From Alphaproteobacteria bacterium (GTDB lineage Bacteria > Planctomycetota > Phycisphaerae > UBA1845): a DNA stretch of 64,000 nt. The translations under genes were made by a program, and so were the position numbers. Positions 24,816-34,400 of the stretch are shown here, piece after piece (position 1 is the first letter of the stretch; each line of letters begins with the position of its first letter). The stretch lies in contig JANQQE010000024.1 of NCBI GenBank assembly GCA_028285105.1, positions 310,001 through 374,000 on the forward strand, given 5' to 3'. The notes below the pieces were generated by a model. That model worked only from the letters and a program-made list of their open reading frames with translations. It had not been told where the DNA came from and ran no database searches.

Positions 24816-25115
24816 ATGTCAATCAGCTTGCAGGATTTTCAACGCCGTATCGATCGAATGTACAGCGACAAGGATCGCGAGCGCGGGAGTGCGGCGACGT
24901 TTCTTTGGTTGTCCGAAGAAGTCGGGGAACTCGCAGGCGCACTTCGCGAAGGAACCCATGACGAAAAAGCCGGCGAGTTTGCAGACGTACTCGCATGGCT
25001 GGTCACCCTTGCCAACATTGAAGGGGTCGACCTGACCCGCGCCGTTGAAGCCAAGTACGGACGCGGCTGCCCGGGTTGCGGATTGGAGATCTGCGTCTGC
25101 AACGAAAAACCATAA
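24816..25115 (+). CDS. MazG-like nucleotide pyrophosphohydrolase
   Basis: A 99-residue member of the all-alpha NTP pyrophosphatase superfamily. The metal-binding motif is visible as LSEEVGELAGAL (about 31-42) followed by GEFADVLAWL (about 53-62), giving the EExxE...ExxD pattern. These enzymes hydrolyse NTPs or dNTPs to monophosphates. After the catalytic part comes a cysteine motif GCPGCGLEICVC, which could bind zinc. Start taken at ATG 24816; the frame is open from a GTG at 24765. It sits between the acyl-CoA dehydrogenase and FHA-PP2C genes on the same strand. Confidence 0.85.
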   Translation: MSISLQDFQRRIDRMYSDKDRERGSAATFLWLSEEVGELAGALREGTHDEKAGEFADVLAWLVTLANIEGVDLTRAVEAKYGRGCPGCGLEICVCNEKP

Positions 25116-25157
25116 TCGCGTTTCGCACACTTACTGTTGGCATATGGCTAATTGCAT

Positions 25158-26771
25158 ATGGCAGAACTGGTCATCCTCAATCCGTCGGGTCGCTCGCGAA
25201 CCCATCAGCTTGGCACCGAACCGGTGACCATGGGGCGCGATCCTGGATGCGATATTCCGCTCGATGACCTCAGCACGTCGCGCCGCCATGCTCGCATTCG
25301 TCTTGAAGATGGCATCTATCATCTCGAAGATTTGGGCAGCAAAAATGGCCTTGTCGTCAACAACATCGATACGCGCAGCGCAATCTTAAAGAGCGGCGAC
25401 GAAATTCTGATCGGAACCGTCCGCGCCCTCTTTCGTGAAGACGCCGACAAGGACATCTCAGCCAGCGTCATCATCGCAGAAGACGCCCCAAACCGCGATG
25501 CCACAACCTTTATCGGGGACGAAAAACAACTCGTCCTCTCCCGCCGCCGGTTGGAGACCCTGTACGAATTGACCGACCGCCTGACGCGATTGCGCGATCG
25601 CGATGAATTGCTCGATGACGCCATGAACGTCTGCTGCGAAATGCTGCGCTTCGAACGCGGGGCCATCGCAGTCAAGCAAACCAAAGGCAACCTCGTCGAT
25701 TGGCCGGTGGTTCGGAATTTGCGAGGACGGGAGGGTGAACTCACCGTCAGTCGCACGATCCTGAGTCGCGCGCTCGTGCAGGACGAGCGAGTCATCGTCA
25801 ACGAAACCGACCAGGCCATGATCGACCCAACTGTCAGCATGGTTCGCAACAACATCCGCTCGGCGATGTGCGTACCGTTGCTGTCAGGCGACCGCAACCT
25901 CGGCGTGATTTATGGCGACCGCGTCACCACCGGAACGACGTACGATCAGGAAGACATCGACTTCCTTGCAGGTATCGCCCGACTGGTCACCACCGGCTTG
26001 ATCAACGCTCAACTCATGGAGGAGCAGAAGCTCAAACTCCAACTCGAAAACGAAATGGGAATGGCCCGGCAAATTCAAACGGGACTCTTCCCCGCCAAGC
26101 TGCCCGACCGCGACGACGTGAAGGTCGGCGCACTGAATCACCCCGGGTTTCATGTCAGTGGTGATTACTATGACGTCGTCGAATTCGATGACGGCCGCAT
26201 TTTCTTCTTGATGGCCGACGTAACGGGCGAAGGCGTCGCGGCATCGCTGCTGATGGCCAACCTACAAGCGGCGGTTCGTGTGACCCTGCCCGACTGCACG
26301 ACGGCGGGAAATCTGCTGACGCAATGGAATGACCTGATCTGCGTCAACACCGACGCCTCGCGATTCATCACCGCACTCGTCGGTATCGTGGACCCTGCCA
26401 CCCGCAAGCTCGACCTTGGTGTGGCGGGCCATCACATGCCGCATGTGGTTCGCCGAGGGCAAAAATGCATCAGCCTCGAAGCCGAACCGGAATATCCATT
26501 GGGTGTCATTGAAGACGTGAACTTCGCGAGTACCGAAATCGTACTCGAACCAGGACCGTGCACCCTCGTAACCTACACCGACGGCATCATCGAAGCGATG
26601 AACGCCGCCACCGACCAATACGGTACGGAACGGACCATGGAATTCTTGGATACCGTCGCCGATCTGCCACCGCAAAAAATGATCGACAAATTACGTGCCG
26701 ACGTGAAGCGGTTCTGCGGCGATCAACCACAAGGCGACGACATCACCGTCCTCGCGATCCACCTGCCATAA
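25158..26771 (+). CDS. FHA-GAF-PP2C (SpoIIE-type) phosphatase
   Basis: A 537-residue cytoplasmic signal protein. The N-terminal FHA domain (1-95) has the phosphothreonine-binding pattern: GRDPGCDIPL, STSRRHARIR and LGSKNGLVVNN. A GAF sensor follows (about 130-290), then the linker NEMGMARQIQTGLFP and a PP2C domain (about 330-536) with SGDYYDVVEF, ADVTGEGVAASLL, VAGHHMPHV, YTDGIIEAMNAA and QGDDITVLAI. It can thus read phosphorylated protein partners and remove phosphate from another. It resembles the phosphatase at 5709 but with an added FHA domain. A Hanks-type kinase as writer is a fair expectation; the kinase-like gene at 13647 looks inactive. Confidence 0.93.
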   Translation: MAELVILNPSGRSRTHQLGTEPVTMGRDPGCDIPLDDLSTSRRHARIRLEDGIYHLEDLGSKNGLVVNNIDTRSAILKSGDEILIGTVRALFREDADKDISASVIIAEDAPNRDATTFIGDEKQLVLSRRRLETLYELTDRLTRLRDRDELLDDAMNVCCEMLRFERGAIAVKQTKGNLVDWPVVRNLRGREGELTVSRTILSRALVQDERVIVNETDQAMIDPTVSMVRNNIRSAMCVPLLSGDRNLGVIYGDRVTTGTTYDQEDIDFLAGIARLVTTGLINAQLMEEQKLKLQLENEMGMARQIQTGLFPAKLPDRDDVKVGALNHPGFHVSGDYYDVVEFDDGRIFFLMADVTGEGVAASLLMANLQAAVRVTLPDCTTAGNLLTQWNDLICVNTDASRFITALVGIVDPATRKLDLGVAGHHMPHVVRRGQKCISLEAEPEYPLGVIEDVNFASTEIVLEPGPCTLVTYTDGIIEAMNAATDQYGTERTMEFLDTVADLPPQKMIDKLRADVKRFCGDQPQGDDITVLAIHLP

Positions 26772-26806
26772 AGCACCGACTCCCCTTCTTGCACTTCCTA
26801 CCCCTT

Positions 26807-27823
26807 TTACACTTCGCGATCGACGGCTTCTGCGACTCGCTTCAAATCGTCCATCATCTTTGCGAACGCTTCCAACGTGATCGACTGAGCACCATCGGTC
26901 ATGGCGTGTTCCGGATCGGGGTGGACCTCGATCAGCAATCCATCGGCGCCTGAGGCCAAAGCGGCTTTGCACATCGACGGAACCATGTATGCATGACCGG
27001 TCCCCTGCGACGGATCAATGACGATGGGCAGATGCGATTCGTGTTTGACGGCTGGCACAATTCCAAGCGCCAGCGTGTTGCGACAATACTGTTCGTGCGT
27101 GCGAATACCGCGTTCGCAGAGAATCACGTTCTGGTTGCCTTCGTTGATGACGTACTCTGCCGCCAGGAGAAACTCCTTCAACGACGCACTCCAGCCGCGC
27201 TTGAGCATCACCGGTTTGCCGGTCTTGCCCGCGGCTTGGAGCAGGTTGAAATTGTGCATGTTACGTGTGCCGATCTGAAGCACGTCGGCATACTCAGCCA
27301 CCAAGCCCATTTGGTCGATGCTCATCACCTCGGTACAAATCGACAAGCCGGTTTCTTCACGGGCCTTTGCAAGCAGCTTCAAACCCTCTTCGCCCAAGCC
27401 CTGAAATTCATATGGACTGGTGCGCGGTTTGAACGCCCCACCGCGCAGACCTACCGCACCGGCTTCCTTGACTCTCATCGCCGTGTTGACAATCTGCTTT
27501 TCATTTTCAACGCTGCATGGACCTGCGATCACGCCAAACTTCTTTCCGCCAATGCTTTGCCCGCCACCGATTGGGATGACCGACGACTCATCCTTGATCT
27601 CACGACTCGCAACTTTGTAAGGTTTTAGAATCGGAACGATCTCATCGACCATCGGCGCGTTCTCTACCGCCGACGTATCCATACCGCGATCGTCGCCGAT
27701 GGCGGCAACAACTGTTCGGTCAGTACCGACAATGACGTGGTCCTTGAGACCGTACTGGCGAATCAACTCGACGACGTGATCCACATGCGCCTGCTCCACG
27801 CCGGGTTTCATGACAACGATCAT
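26807..27823 (-). CDS. aroF: 3-deoxy-7-phosphoheptulonate synthase (DAHP synthase, type I-beta)
   Basis: First enzyme of the shikimate pathway: condenses phosphoenolpyruvate and erythrose-4-phosphate. The 338-residue protein has an N-terminal ferredoxin-like regulatory domain (about 1-70, start MIVVMKPGVEQAHVDHVVEL) that in relatives gives feedback control. The barrel follows with GPCSVENEKQ (metal Cys), KPRTSPYEFQG, IGTRNMHNF, ILCERGIRT, VIDPSQGTGH and IEVHPDPEHA. The ATG at 27823 is preceded by GGAG and fits the family; the frame is open further upstream into the serS end. It lies 59 bases after serS on the same strand. Confidence 0.95.
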   Translation of the reverse strand: MIVVMKPGVEQAHVDHVVELIRQYGLKDHVIVGTDRTVVAAIGDDRGMDTSAVENAPMVDEIVPILKPYKVASREIKDESSVIPIGGGQSIGGKKFGVIAGPCSVENEKQIVNTAMRVKEAGAVGLRGGAFKPRTSPYEFQGLGEEGLKLLAKAREETGLSICTEVMSIDQMGLVAEYADVLQIGTRNMHNFNLLQAAGKTGKPVMLKRGWSASLKEFLLAAEYVINEGNQNVILCERGIRTHEQYCRNTLALGIVPAVKHESHLPIVIDPSQGTGHAYMVPSMCKAALASGADGLLIEVHPDPEHAMTDGAQSITLEAFAKMMDDLKRVAEAVDREV

Positions 27824-27882
27824 GACGACTACTCCAAGAAACGAACGACTGACAACTTTCAGACCAAGTTCGCCCAAGCAAT

Positions 27883-29220
27883 CTACTTCGCTTCGGCAGT
27901 GATGACTTCCATGCCCCTCATGTACGGCTGCAATACTTTCGGCACGCGCATGTCGCCCTCGGGCGTTTGATTCAATTCCAATATCGGAATGAGAATTCGC
28001 GGTGCGGCGATGACCGTGTTGTTCAGCGTATGACAAAATCGCGTTTTGCGATCGGCGTCTTTGTAGCGCAGTTTCAGACGGCGCGCTTGAAACTCATAAA
28101 ACCGCGACGCCGAATGCGTTTCGCCATAGCTCTTGCGCGAAGGCATCCACGTTTCGATGTCGAACTTCTGCACCTGCCCCTGGCCGAGGTCGCCGGTGCA
28201 AACATTTACGACGCGATACGGAAGTTCCAATTCTTGCAGCAATCCTTCAGCATTGGCGACGATCTCATCGTGGAATTTCAGGCTTTCGGCTTCATCGTTT
28301 TTGCAGATGATGACCTGCTCGACCTTATCGAACAGGTGAATGCGATAGAGACCGCGCGTATCTTTACCCGCCGCCCCCGCCTCTCGTCGAAAGCACGGGC
28401 TCACCGCGACCATCTTGATCGGCAGGTCGTCTTCGCTAAGGATTTCGCCCGAATGAAACGCCGTCAGCGGTACCTCTGCCGTTCCCACCAGCGACATCTC
28501 ATCCCGCTCGCAAAGATATGCCTGATCGCGCCCGGTCGGAAAATACCCCGTGCCATACATGACTTCTTCACGAACGAGTACAGGCACATGCATCGGCGTG
28601 AATCCGCGATCGATCATCCGATCCATCGCCAAACGAAGCACGGCTTGGTACAGCAGCGCCCCCGCACCCTTCAGCGTGTAGTTTCGCGTACCGGACAGCT
28701 TCACCCCGCGTTCAATATCGATGATGCCCAACCGCTCGCCGAGTTCAACGTGATCCTTCAATTCAAAATCAAACGTAGGAACCTCGCCAACTTTGCGAAG
28801 CTCGACGTTTTCGGTGTCGTCTTTACCGACCGGAACTTCCGGCGCGGGTGGCTGGGGGACGGTCCACATCAACGATTCGAACTGCTCGACGACGCGGCGG
28901 TCGTTATCTTCGAGCGGTTTGATTTTGTTTTTGATCTCGTTGAGTTCGGATTGAAGCTGTGCGGCGTCAGCTTTGATGTCGTCGGGACTCTTGCCTGCCG
29001 CCACTGCGTCCTTATGTATCTTCGATTTGGGGTTTCGCAGTTGGCCGATCTTCTCGCCGCCCTCGCGACTCTTGGTGCGAAATGCGTCGAGTTCCTGCTG
29101 AACCTTGCGACGCTCTGCATCGACGGCGATCAACTGATCGACGTCGCAAGTCACGCGTTTGTCCGTCGCGGCTTGCTTGATCAACTCAGCGTTTTCACGA
29201 ATAAATTTGATATCGAGCAT
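27883..29220 (-). CDS. serS: Serine--tRNA ligase
   Basis: Charges tRNA-Ser with serine. The 445-residue class II synthetase has the N-terminal coiled-coil arm (about 30-115) that grips the long variable arm of tRNA-Ser, motif 2 (SPCFRREAGAAGKDTRGLYR) and a motif 3 that reads HTLNNTVIAAPRILIPILE. The family usually shows a glycine-rich motif 3 (LNGSGLAVGR); here the glycines are lost but the arginine remains. Start at ATG 29220 (MLDIKFIRENAE), as typical. A candidate promoter is at 29315-29342. Confidence 0.95.
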   Translation of the reverse strand: MLDIKFIRENAELIKQAATDKRVTCDVDQLIAVDAERRKVQQELDAFRTKSREGGEKIGQLRNPKSKIHKDAVAAGKSPDDIKADAAQLQSELNEIKNKIKPLEDNDRRVVEQFESLMWTVPQPPAPEVPVGKDDTENVELRKVGEVPTFDFELKDHVELGERLGIIDIERGVKLSGTRNYTLKGAGALLYQAVLRLAMDRMIDRGFTPMHVPVLVREEVMYGTGYFPTGRDQAYLCERDEMSLVGTAEVPLTAFHSGEILSEDDLPIKMVAVSPCFRREAGAAGKDTRGLYRIHLFDKVEQVIICKNDEAESLKFHDEIVANAEGLLQELELPYRVVNVCTGDLGQGQVQKFDIETWMPSRKSYGETHSASRFYEFQARRLKLRYKDADRKTRFCHTLNNTVIAAPRILIPILELNQTPEGDMRVPKVLQPYMRGMEVITAEAK

Positions 29221-29314
29221 GAATCGATGCCCCAAATATGACGCCTTTATTTATGCAGCCGCCGTCAACATTTTGCCAAACCACCGGACCGCAGCAATTT
29301 CTGTCGAGTCGCCT

Positions 29315-29342
29315 ACTATACCATCTCGCAATCTCGCGTCAT
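29315..29342 (-). promoter_or_regulatory. Candidate promoter of serS
   Basis: On the minus strand ATGACG (29342-29337), a 16-base spacer and TATAGT (29320-29315), which would start RNA near 29308, about 88 bases before serS. No T-box-like structure was recognised in this leader. Confidence 0.4.
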
Positions 29343-29369
29343 CTGAAGAACGTGTTAGACTGGTTGCCC

Positions 29370-30038
29370 ATGTCCACGCGCATCGACGTCATCCTGATCG
29401 GCCAGCTTAGCCAGAACGCCGCATGGTCCGAGAAGAATGCCGTTCGCCCGCCCGTCGCTACGACTTCGCTTGTTCGCGGCGAGCAATCGACCATCCTTGT
29501 CGATCCGACGCTCGACGGAGAACCGATGGCCCGTTGCCTTTTCGACCGAACCGGATTGCGACCCGACCAGATCGACATTGTCTTTCTGACCAGCTTTCAC
29601 CCGACGCACCGACGCGGTCTAGGCATCTTCGAACGCGCCTCTTGGCTGATGAGCGAAGTCGAACGGACTGCCGTTGTGACCCATCTGGAGCGACTTCGCG
29701 AAGCGGCTGACGCAGCGACTGCCCCCATCATCGATCAGGAACTCGCCATTCTTGAGCGAATCGGATCTGCCGACGACTCGCTCGATCGGAACGTTGACCT
29801 TTTTCCAAGTCCCGGTGCCACCCCCGGATGCACGGGATTGCTCATTGCCGACTTGCAGACCACAGTCATCGCAGGCGATGCGGTGCTGACGCGCGACCAT
29901 TTCGAGCAGGGTATGGTCTGGGAACAAGCCGCCGATACCGATCTGGCCAAGTCGTCTCTGGCAGAGGTCAACGAAATCGCCGACCTGATCGTCCCCGGCC
30001 ATGACAACATATTTGCATCTTCCGTCCGCTTTATGTAA
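29370..30038 (+). CDS. Metallo-beta-lactamase fold protein with eroded metal site
   Basis: A 222-residue protein of the MBL fold: strand VILIGQLSQNAAW, SILVDPTLDG-type turn, then the metal loop and the late strands (LLIADLQTTVIAGDAV, LIVPGHDNIF). In active relatives the loop reads THFHPDHRGGLG; here it is TSFHPTHRRGLG, so the first His and the Asp of HxHxDH are Ser and Thr. The third-ligand TPGHT region reads SPGATPG, lacking His. The later GDAV and PGHD are kept. Binding of two metals is therefore doubtful. The ATG at 29370 fits the start of the fold. It is divergent from serS and 133 bases upstream of the protease gene. Confidence 0.8.
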   Translation: MSTRIDVILIGQLSQNAAWSEKNAVRPPVATTSLVRGEQSTILVDPTLDGEPMARCLFDRTGLRPDQIDIVFLTSFHPTHRRGLGIFERASWLMSEVERTAVVTHLERLREAADAATAPIIDQELAILERIGSADDSLDRNVDLFPSPGATPGCTGLLIADLQTTVIAGDAVLTRDHFEQGMVWEQAADTDLAKSSLAEVNEIADLIVPGHDNIFASSVRFM

Positions 30039-30171
30039 CCGAAAACAAGTTTGCGTGACCGAAAATGGGCGTTTCGCGGTGAGTCTCGGTCTGGGATGGC
30101 ATCCGCCAATCTCCGATCCTAAGATAGATTATGTGAGTTCGCCGATTCAAAAATCCGATGCGGAACCGAAG

Positions 30172-31425
30172 ATGCGCTCGAACGTGAAATCACTTTTCAG
30201 GCAGATTGGCGTCTTTGCGCTTTCAACGGTGGTGGCATTCTTTGTCCTCCTGAAGTTGGGTGTGATTTCTCAGCTTTCGTATCACGTCGAGAAGGGTCGC
30301 CTTAAAGCTCTGCGCGAATCGATGCCCACCTCGGCTGATATGGACCCCTGGAATGATCGCACCCGACGAATTGCCAAACTGGTCGCGCCGGCTGTCGTGC
30401 AGATCGTGACGGAACGAAAATTCAGACACGTTGACCTCACCCACCTTGAATCGTTCCTGAACGAAAACGGCGATCCGATCTCTTCCAACGGGCCGGAGCA
30501 GCCCGAAGTACAAGATCGCGACGAATCGCCAGGTTCTAAACCGAATGGCGATTTGTACGTGCAAGACGGTTATGGTAGCGGGTTCGTCGTCGATGCCGAA
30601 ATCGGACTCGTGGTGACGAACAACCATGTAATCGCAGGGGCTGAGACCATTCACGTCTACCTATCCGACGGCCGACGGATCGATGCCATCGTTCGCGGTT
30701 CCGACCGAAAGAGCGACATCGCCGTCTTGGAGATTTCGGCGGACAAATTGCACGCCCTGCCCATCGCCAACAGCGATTCGGTCGAAGTGGGCGACGATGT
30801 GTTGGCCGTCGGCAATCCGTTTGGACTCGACGGCAGCTTCAGTCGTGGAATCATCAGCGCGAAGAGTCGATCCCGTATTCCGATCGAAGGAATCGAATAT
30901 CGGGGATTTCTGCAAACCGATGCGGTCATCAATCCGGGTAACAGCGGCGGGCCCTTGATCAACATGCAGGGCGAAGTCATCGGCATCAACACTGCGATTG
31001 CCACCGAATCGGGACATTATGGCGGTGTGGGATTTGCGATTCCGTCGTCGCGGGTCAAACGATTGCTGCCCATCCTTCGGAAAGGAGCAGAAGTCAAACG
31101 CGGCTTCCTGGGGGTAAGCATGGTCAGCGTAGAAGATGAACCGAAGCTGGCCAAACAACTCGGATGGGATCGCTACCTCGGCGTGATCGTGCGCAGTGTT
31201 GTGCCCGATTCGCCTGCCGAAAATGCCGACATCCGGCGAGGCGACATCATCATGGAGATCGAAGGAAGCGAAATTCGTGACACCGACGCCTTGATCAACG
31301 CCATCGGCGAATTGTACCCGGATACGGAAATACAAATTCGACTTTGGCGCGACGGCAGCGAGCAAACGCTTTCGGCGACACTCGACCGTCAACCGGTTGG
31401 ATTCACGCCACGATCTCGACCGTAA
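30172..31425 (+). CDS. HtrA/DegP-type serine protease with PDZ domain
   Basis: A 417-residue envelope protease. An N-terminal hydrophobic helix (about 12-34) anchors or exports it. The trypsin-like domain shows the full triad: His in VVTNNHVIAG, Asp in RKSDIAVLEI and Ser in NPGNSGGPL. A single PDZ domain (about 315-405, GVIVRSVVPDSPAENADIRR) follows; classical DegP has two. A Pro/Glu/Asp-rich insert (about 100-125) precedes the catalytic His. Such proteases clear damaged proteins or trigger stress pathways in the periplasm. I use the ATG at 30172 just before the helix; upstream GTG codons in frame are possible. Convergent with the cytochrome gene. Confidence 0.92.
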   Translation: MRSNVKSLFRQIGVFALSTVVAFFVLLKLGVISQLSYHVEKGRLKALRESMPTSADMDPWNDRTRRIAKLVAPAVVQIVTERKFRHVDLTHLESFLNENGDPISSNGPEQPEVQDRDESPGSKPNGDLYVQDGYGSGFVVDAEIGLVVTNNHVIAGAETIHVYLSDGRRIDAIVRGSDRKSDIAVLEISADKLHALPIANSDSVEVGDDVLAVGNPFGLDGSFSRGIISAKSRSRIPIEGIEYRGFLQTDAVINPGNSGGPLINMQGEVIGINTAIATESGHYGGVGFAIPSSRVKRLLPILRKGAEVKRGFLGVSMVSVEDEPKLAKQLGWDRYLGVIVRSVVPDSPAENADIRRGDIIMEIEGSEIRDTDALINAIGELYPDTEIQIRLWRDGSEQTLSATLDRQPVGFTPRSRP

Positions 31426-31448
31426 CGAAGCAAGGCAACGCGAACTGG

Positions 31449-34400
31449 CTATTCGTCGTCTTCGTCAAACTCTTCTTCTTCCATGAACTCTTCTTCCTCA
31501 ACCTGCGGGGCATTAGCCCGCTCCGCTTCCGTGATTTCCTGGAGCGTTATGGCTTCGGCGAGGTCGATCGTATTCATGTACCGAACGAACAAGTCAATGT
31601 GATCGCCATGGTAGTTGGCCAAATCGTCGGTGATCTGCGCCGCGACGACATGTCGATCGCCATCTTTGCGGAACAGTCCCTTGGGCATCTTGGTGTCGAT
31701 CATCAGCGCACCCGGATCCCACAACCATCGATTGGTCCAGGTCGGTTTGAGACGTTCCTTCGTGTGAACGAAACTCGGCGCAATGACTGAAGGATCGAAC
31801 TCCGTTGAGTTGGCAGACGCATGGCAGTTGAGGCAATCCATCCCGAGGAAATTCTCGCGGGCCATTTTCCGCTCTTCTTCCGATAGCTCGGGCATTTCCG
31901 GCGGGAAGTATGGCGACGTCTGATCGGCCATCGCCTCGAAGAATCTCACGAGGATACCAATTTCTTCATCCCATAGTTGGAATGTCGGCATGCGAACCGC
32001 GAGGTAGCTGCGGACACCGTTTTGATTCAAGTGATTCGAACTCATAGCCGGATTGCGAAGGAACTTCGCCAGCCATTCAGGATTCAAGCGAGCGCCCGCC
32101 CCCACGAGACTCGGCGGAAGCTTGCCCGCATTTTCGCGCTGGTACTGTGGCAACTTCGCAATCGCAGGAACCTCCCCCGGAATCACCTGGTGGCAGCCCT
32201 GGCAGTTATACTTCTTGATGACCCACCAGCCGTCGACGATGGCTTTACCCTTTCCGACTGGATTGTATTGCATCGACTCGGGGATATCCGAATCCACAGA
32301 ACCCAGCAGATAAGTGACAAGTTGCGTCACTTCTTCATCGTTCAATCCGAAATTTGGCATCCGCGACTTTTCGAGCGGGCTCTCGAATATCTTGCCTTCG
32401 TCGAAGTATTCCGGCTTGAGGAGTTTGTGCTCAAAGAAACTTTTGTGGTTGTATTCGATGCCCTCGCCAGAATGATTGCGCTTGGCTTCGTGCGTGTGCA
32501 ACGCGAAGTCGAGCCGTTCAATCGGTTTGTTGCCTTCGGTGGTCAGATCCGTACCAATCTTGCCGACGTTTTCAAATCCGTTGATGTCGTGGCAACCGGC
32601 ACAACCATAATGACGGATGAGCATGTCGCCCGTCTCGCGAAGCGCGGGGTCGTCCAGATGAGAGAAATCGCCGGGTGTATTCGTCGGACTCGACAGAGAC
32701 ATCAGGTAAGTCGCAATGTCATTGGCTTCCTGCTTCTCCAGACGCAGGTTTGGCATCACCGACCAGTCAGGCGTGTCGTAAATCCAGTCCACGATGTAAT
32801 CGAAGTTGGCTTTCTCGCCGACGCGTGAAAGTTCCGGCCCCCAATCGCCGCCAGCCAGTTCCGGCGCATCGGGATTCAACTCTGCCATATGGCACGCCTG
32901 ACAACCGCGTGATTCAAACAATTCCTTGCCGCGCGACGCATCGCCTTGATCGTAACCGGGCGAAACCGGCGGGTCTGCCGCCTGCCAAACCGATGCTGCA
33001 ATCGCCTTCAAGTGGTCGTCAGGCAGACGGAACACGGGCATGCGGGTCGATGGACGAAACTCTCGCGGGTTGTCAATCCAGGGCGTGATCCATTCCGGAC
33101 GCAGCTTGCTCTTGATCGGACGGAGGCTCGGTCCAACGCGCTTGAGCTGCTTGCCCAATGCATTTTCGCGACGCTCCAATTCAATCAATTCGGATTCAAG
33201 TCCGCTGACTTCCAACGTCAGCGCGTCGAGCATCTCAAGCGCGTCTTCGACTTGCTCGTCGGTGGCTTCCTCACCTTCATATTCGCCATCGGCGATTTTT
33301 TCCTGAGCCTTGTATTCCCATCGCGTCTGTTCGATCGCCTCTCTGACGGTTGCGATGGCCTGCGACGTCCGCCGTTTCTCGCCCATTTCAACGTCAAACC
33401 CATCGCGCGGGTGACAACCCCAGCAACCCCGATGGCGGAATAATTCCTTACCGGCATTGAGCGTGTCAGCATGGGGAAGATACAGTGAGTTTTCGTGGCA
33501 CTGAAGACATCCGGCTTCGGTGTTTTCCGATTCGTACATCGGCCACAACCAATGCTTAATGCGCCCGTGCCCTTCTTTCGGGCTGATGGTCGCACGGCCG
33601 TTTCCTCCGTGACATGTCGAACAACCGAAGCGCTCCGGATCATGAATCTCCAGCAGTTCGCGATTGGGATGGCTGACAAACGTGCTGGCATACTCGCCGG
33701 TAAAATCGTCTTCGTTCAATTCCAACGGTTCGCGGTTACCCAGGTGGCACGACTCGCAACGTTCGACCAACTCAAGCGTACCTGGGACGTGAATCTGCTT
33801 GATCTCGACCTTGAACCGATCCATTTTGTTAATCAGACCAGCCACCTGCGTGGAGGATAAACCCGGTCGTTCTTTCTTTTCCAACTCTGCCAGTTGCGAT
33901 TGCAGCGCACGCAACGGAGCATCAAGACTGGCACGTTGCTGGATCAATTCTGCCTTGGCGGATTTTGCTTCATCCAGCGCTTCCGAAAGCGAATAGAAAT
34001 CAAACGTCTTCGATTCGACCTTTTCGGCACCGTCCATCGACACAAGGTCTTCGACAAGGACTTCCCTCTCCTTTACGGATTTCAACTCTTCTTCGAGTTT
34101 CTCGCGCGCGCGGCCTTCGGCGTGTTCCAACCGATACGTCAACGCCATCACCTCGCTGCGAACCACCTGCATTGACTTGGTGAGTTTGGTGATCCGAGGA
34201 TTCAGGACGTTGGCCATTCGCTCGTCGATTTCGGCGAACGGACCCTTCAGCGATTCGCGCTTGGCGGCAATCTCTTCGCGCAGCGCCTCGATCTCGGGAT
34301 TATTCTTGAGACCAGCTTCAAATTCGAGCACATCTTCTTTGACACCTTCGAGGTGTTCTGTGTATTGGTTGACGAAGGTGCGCTGGTACGACTTCCAAGG

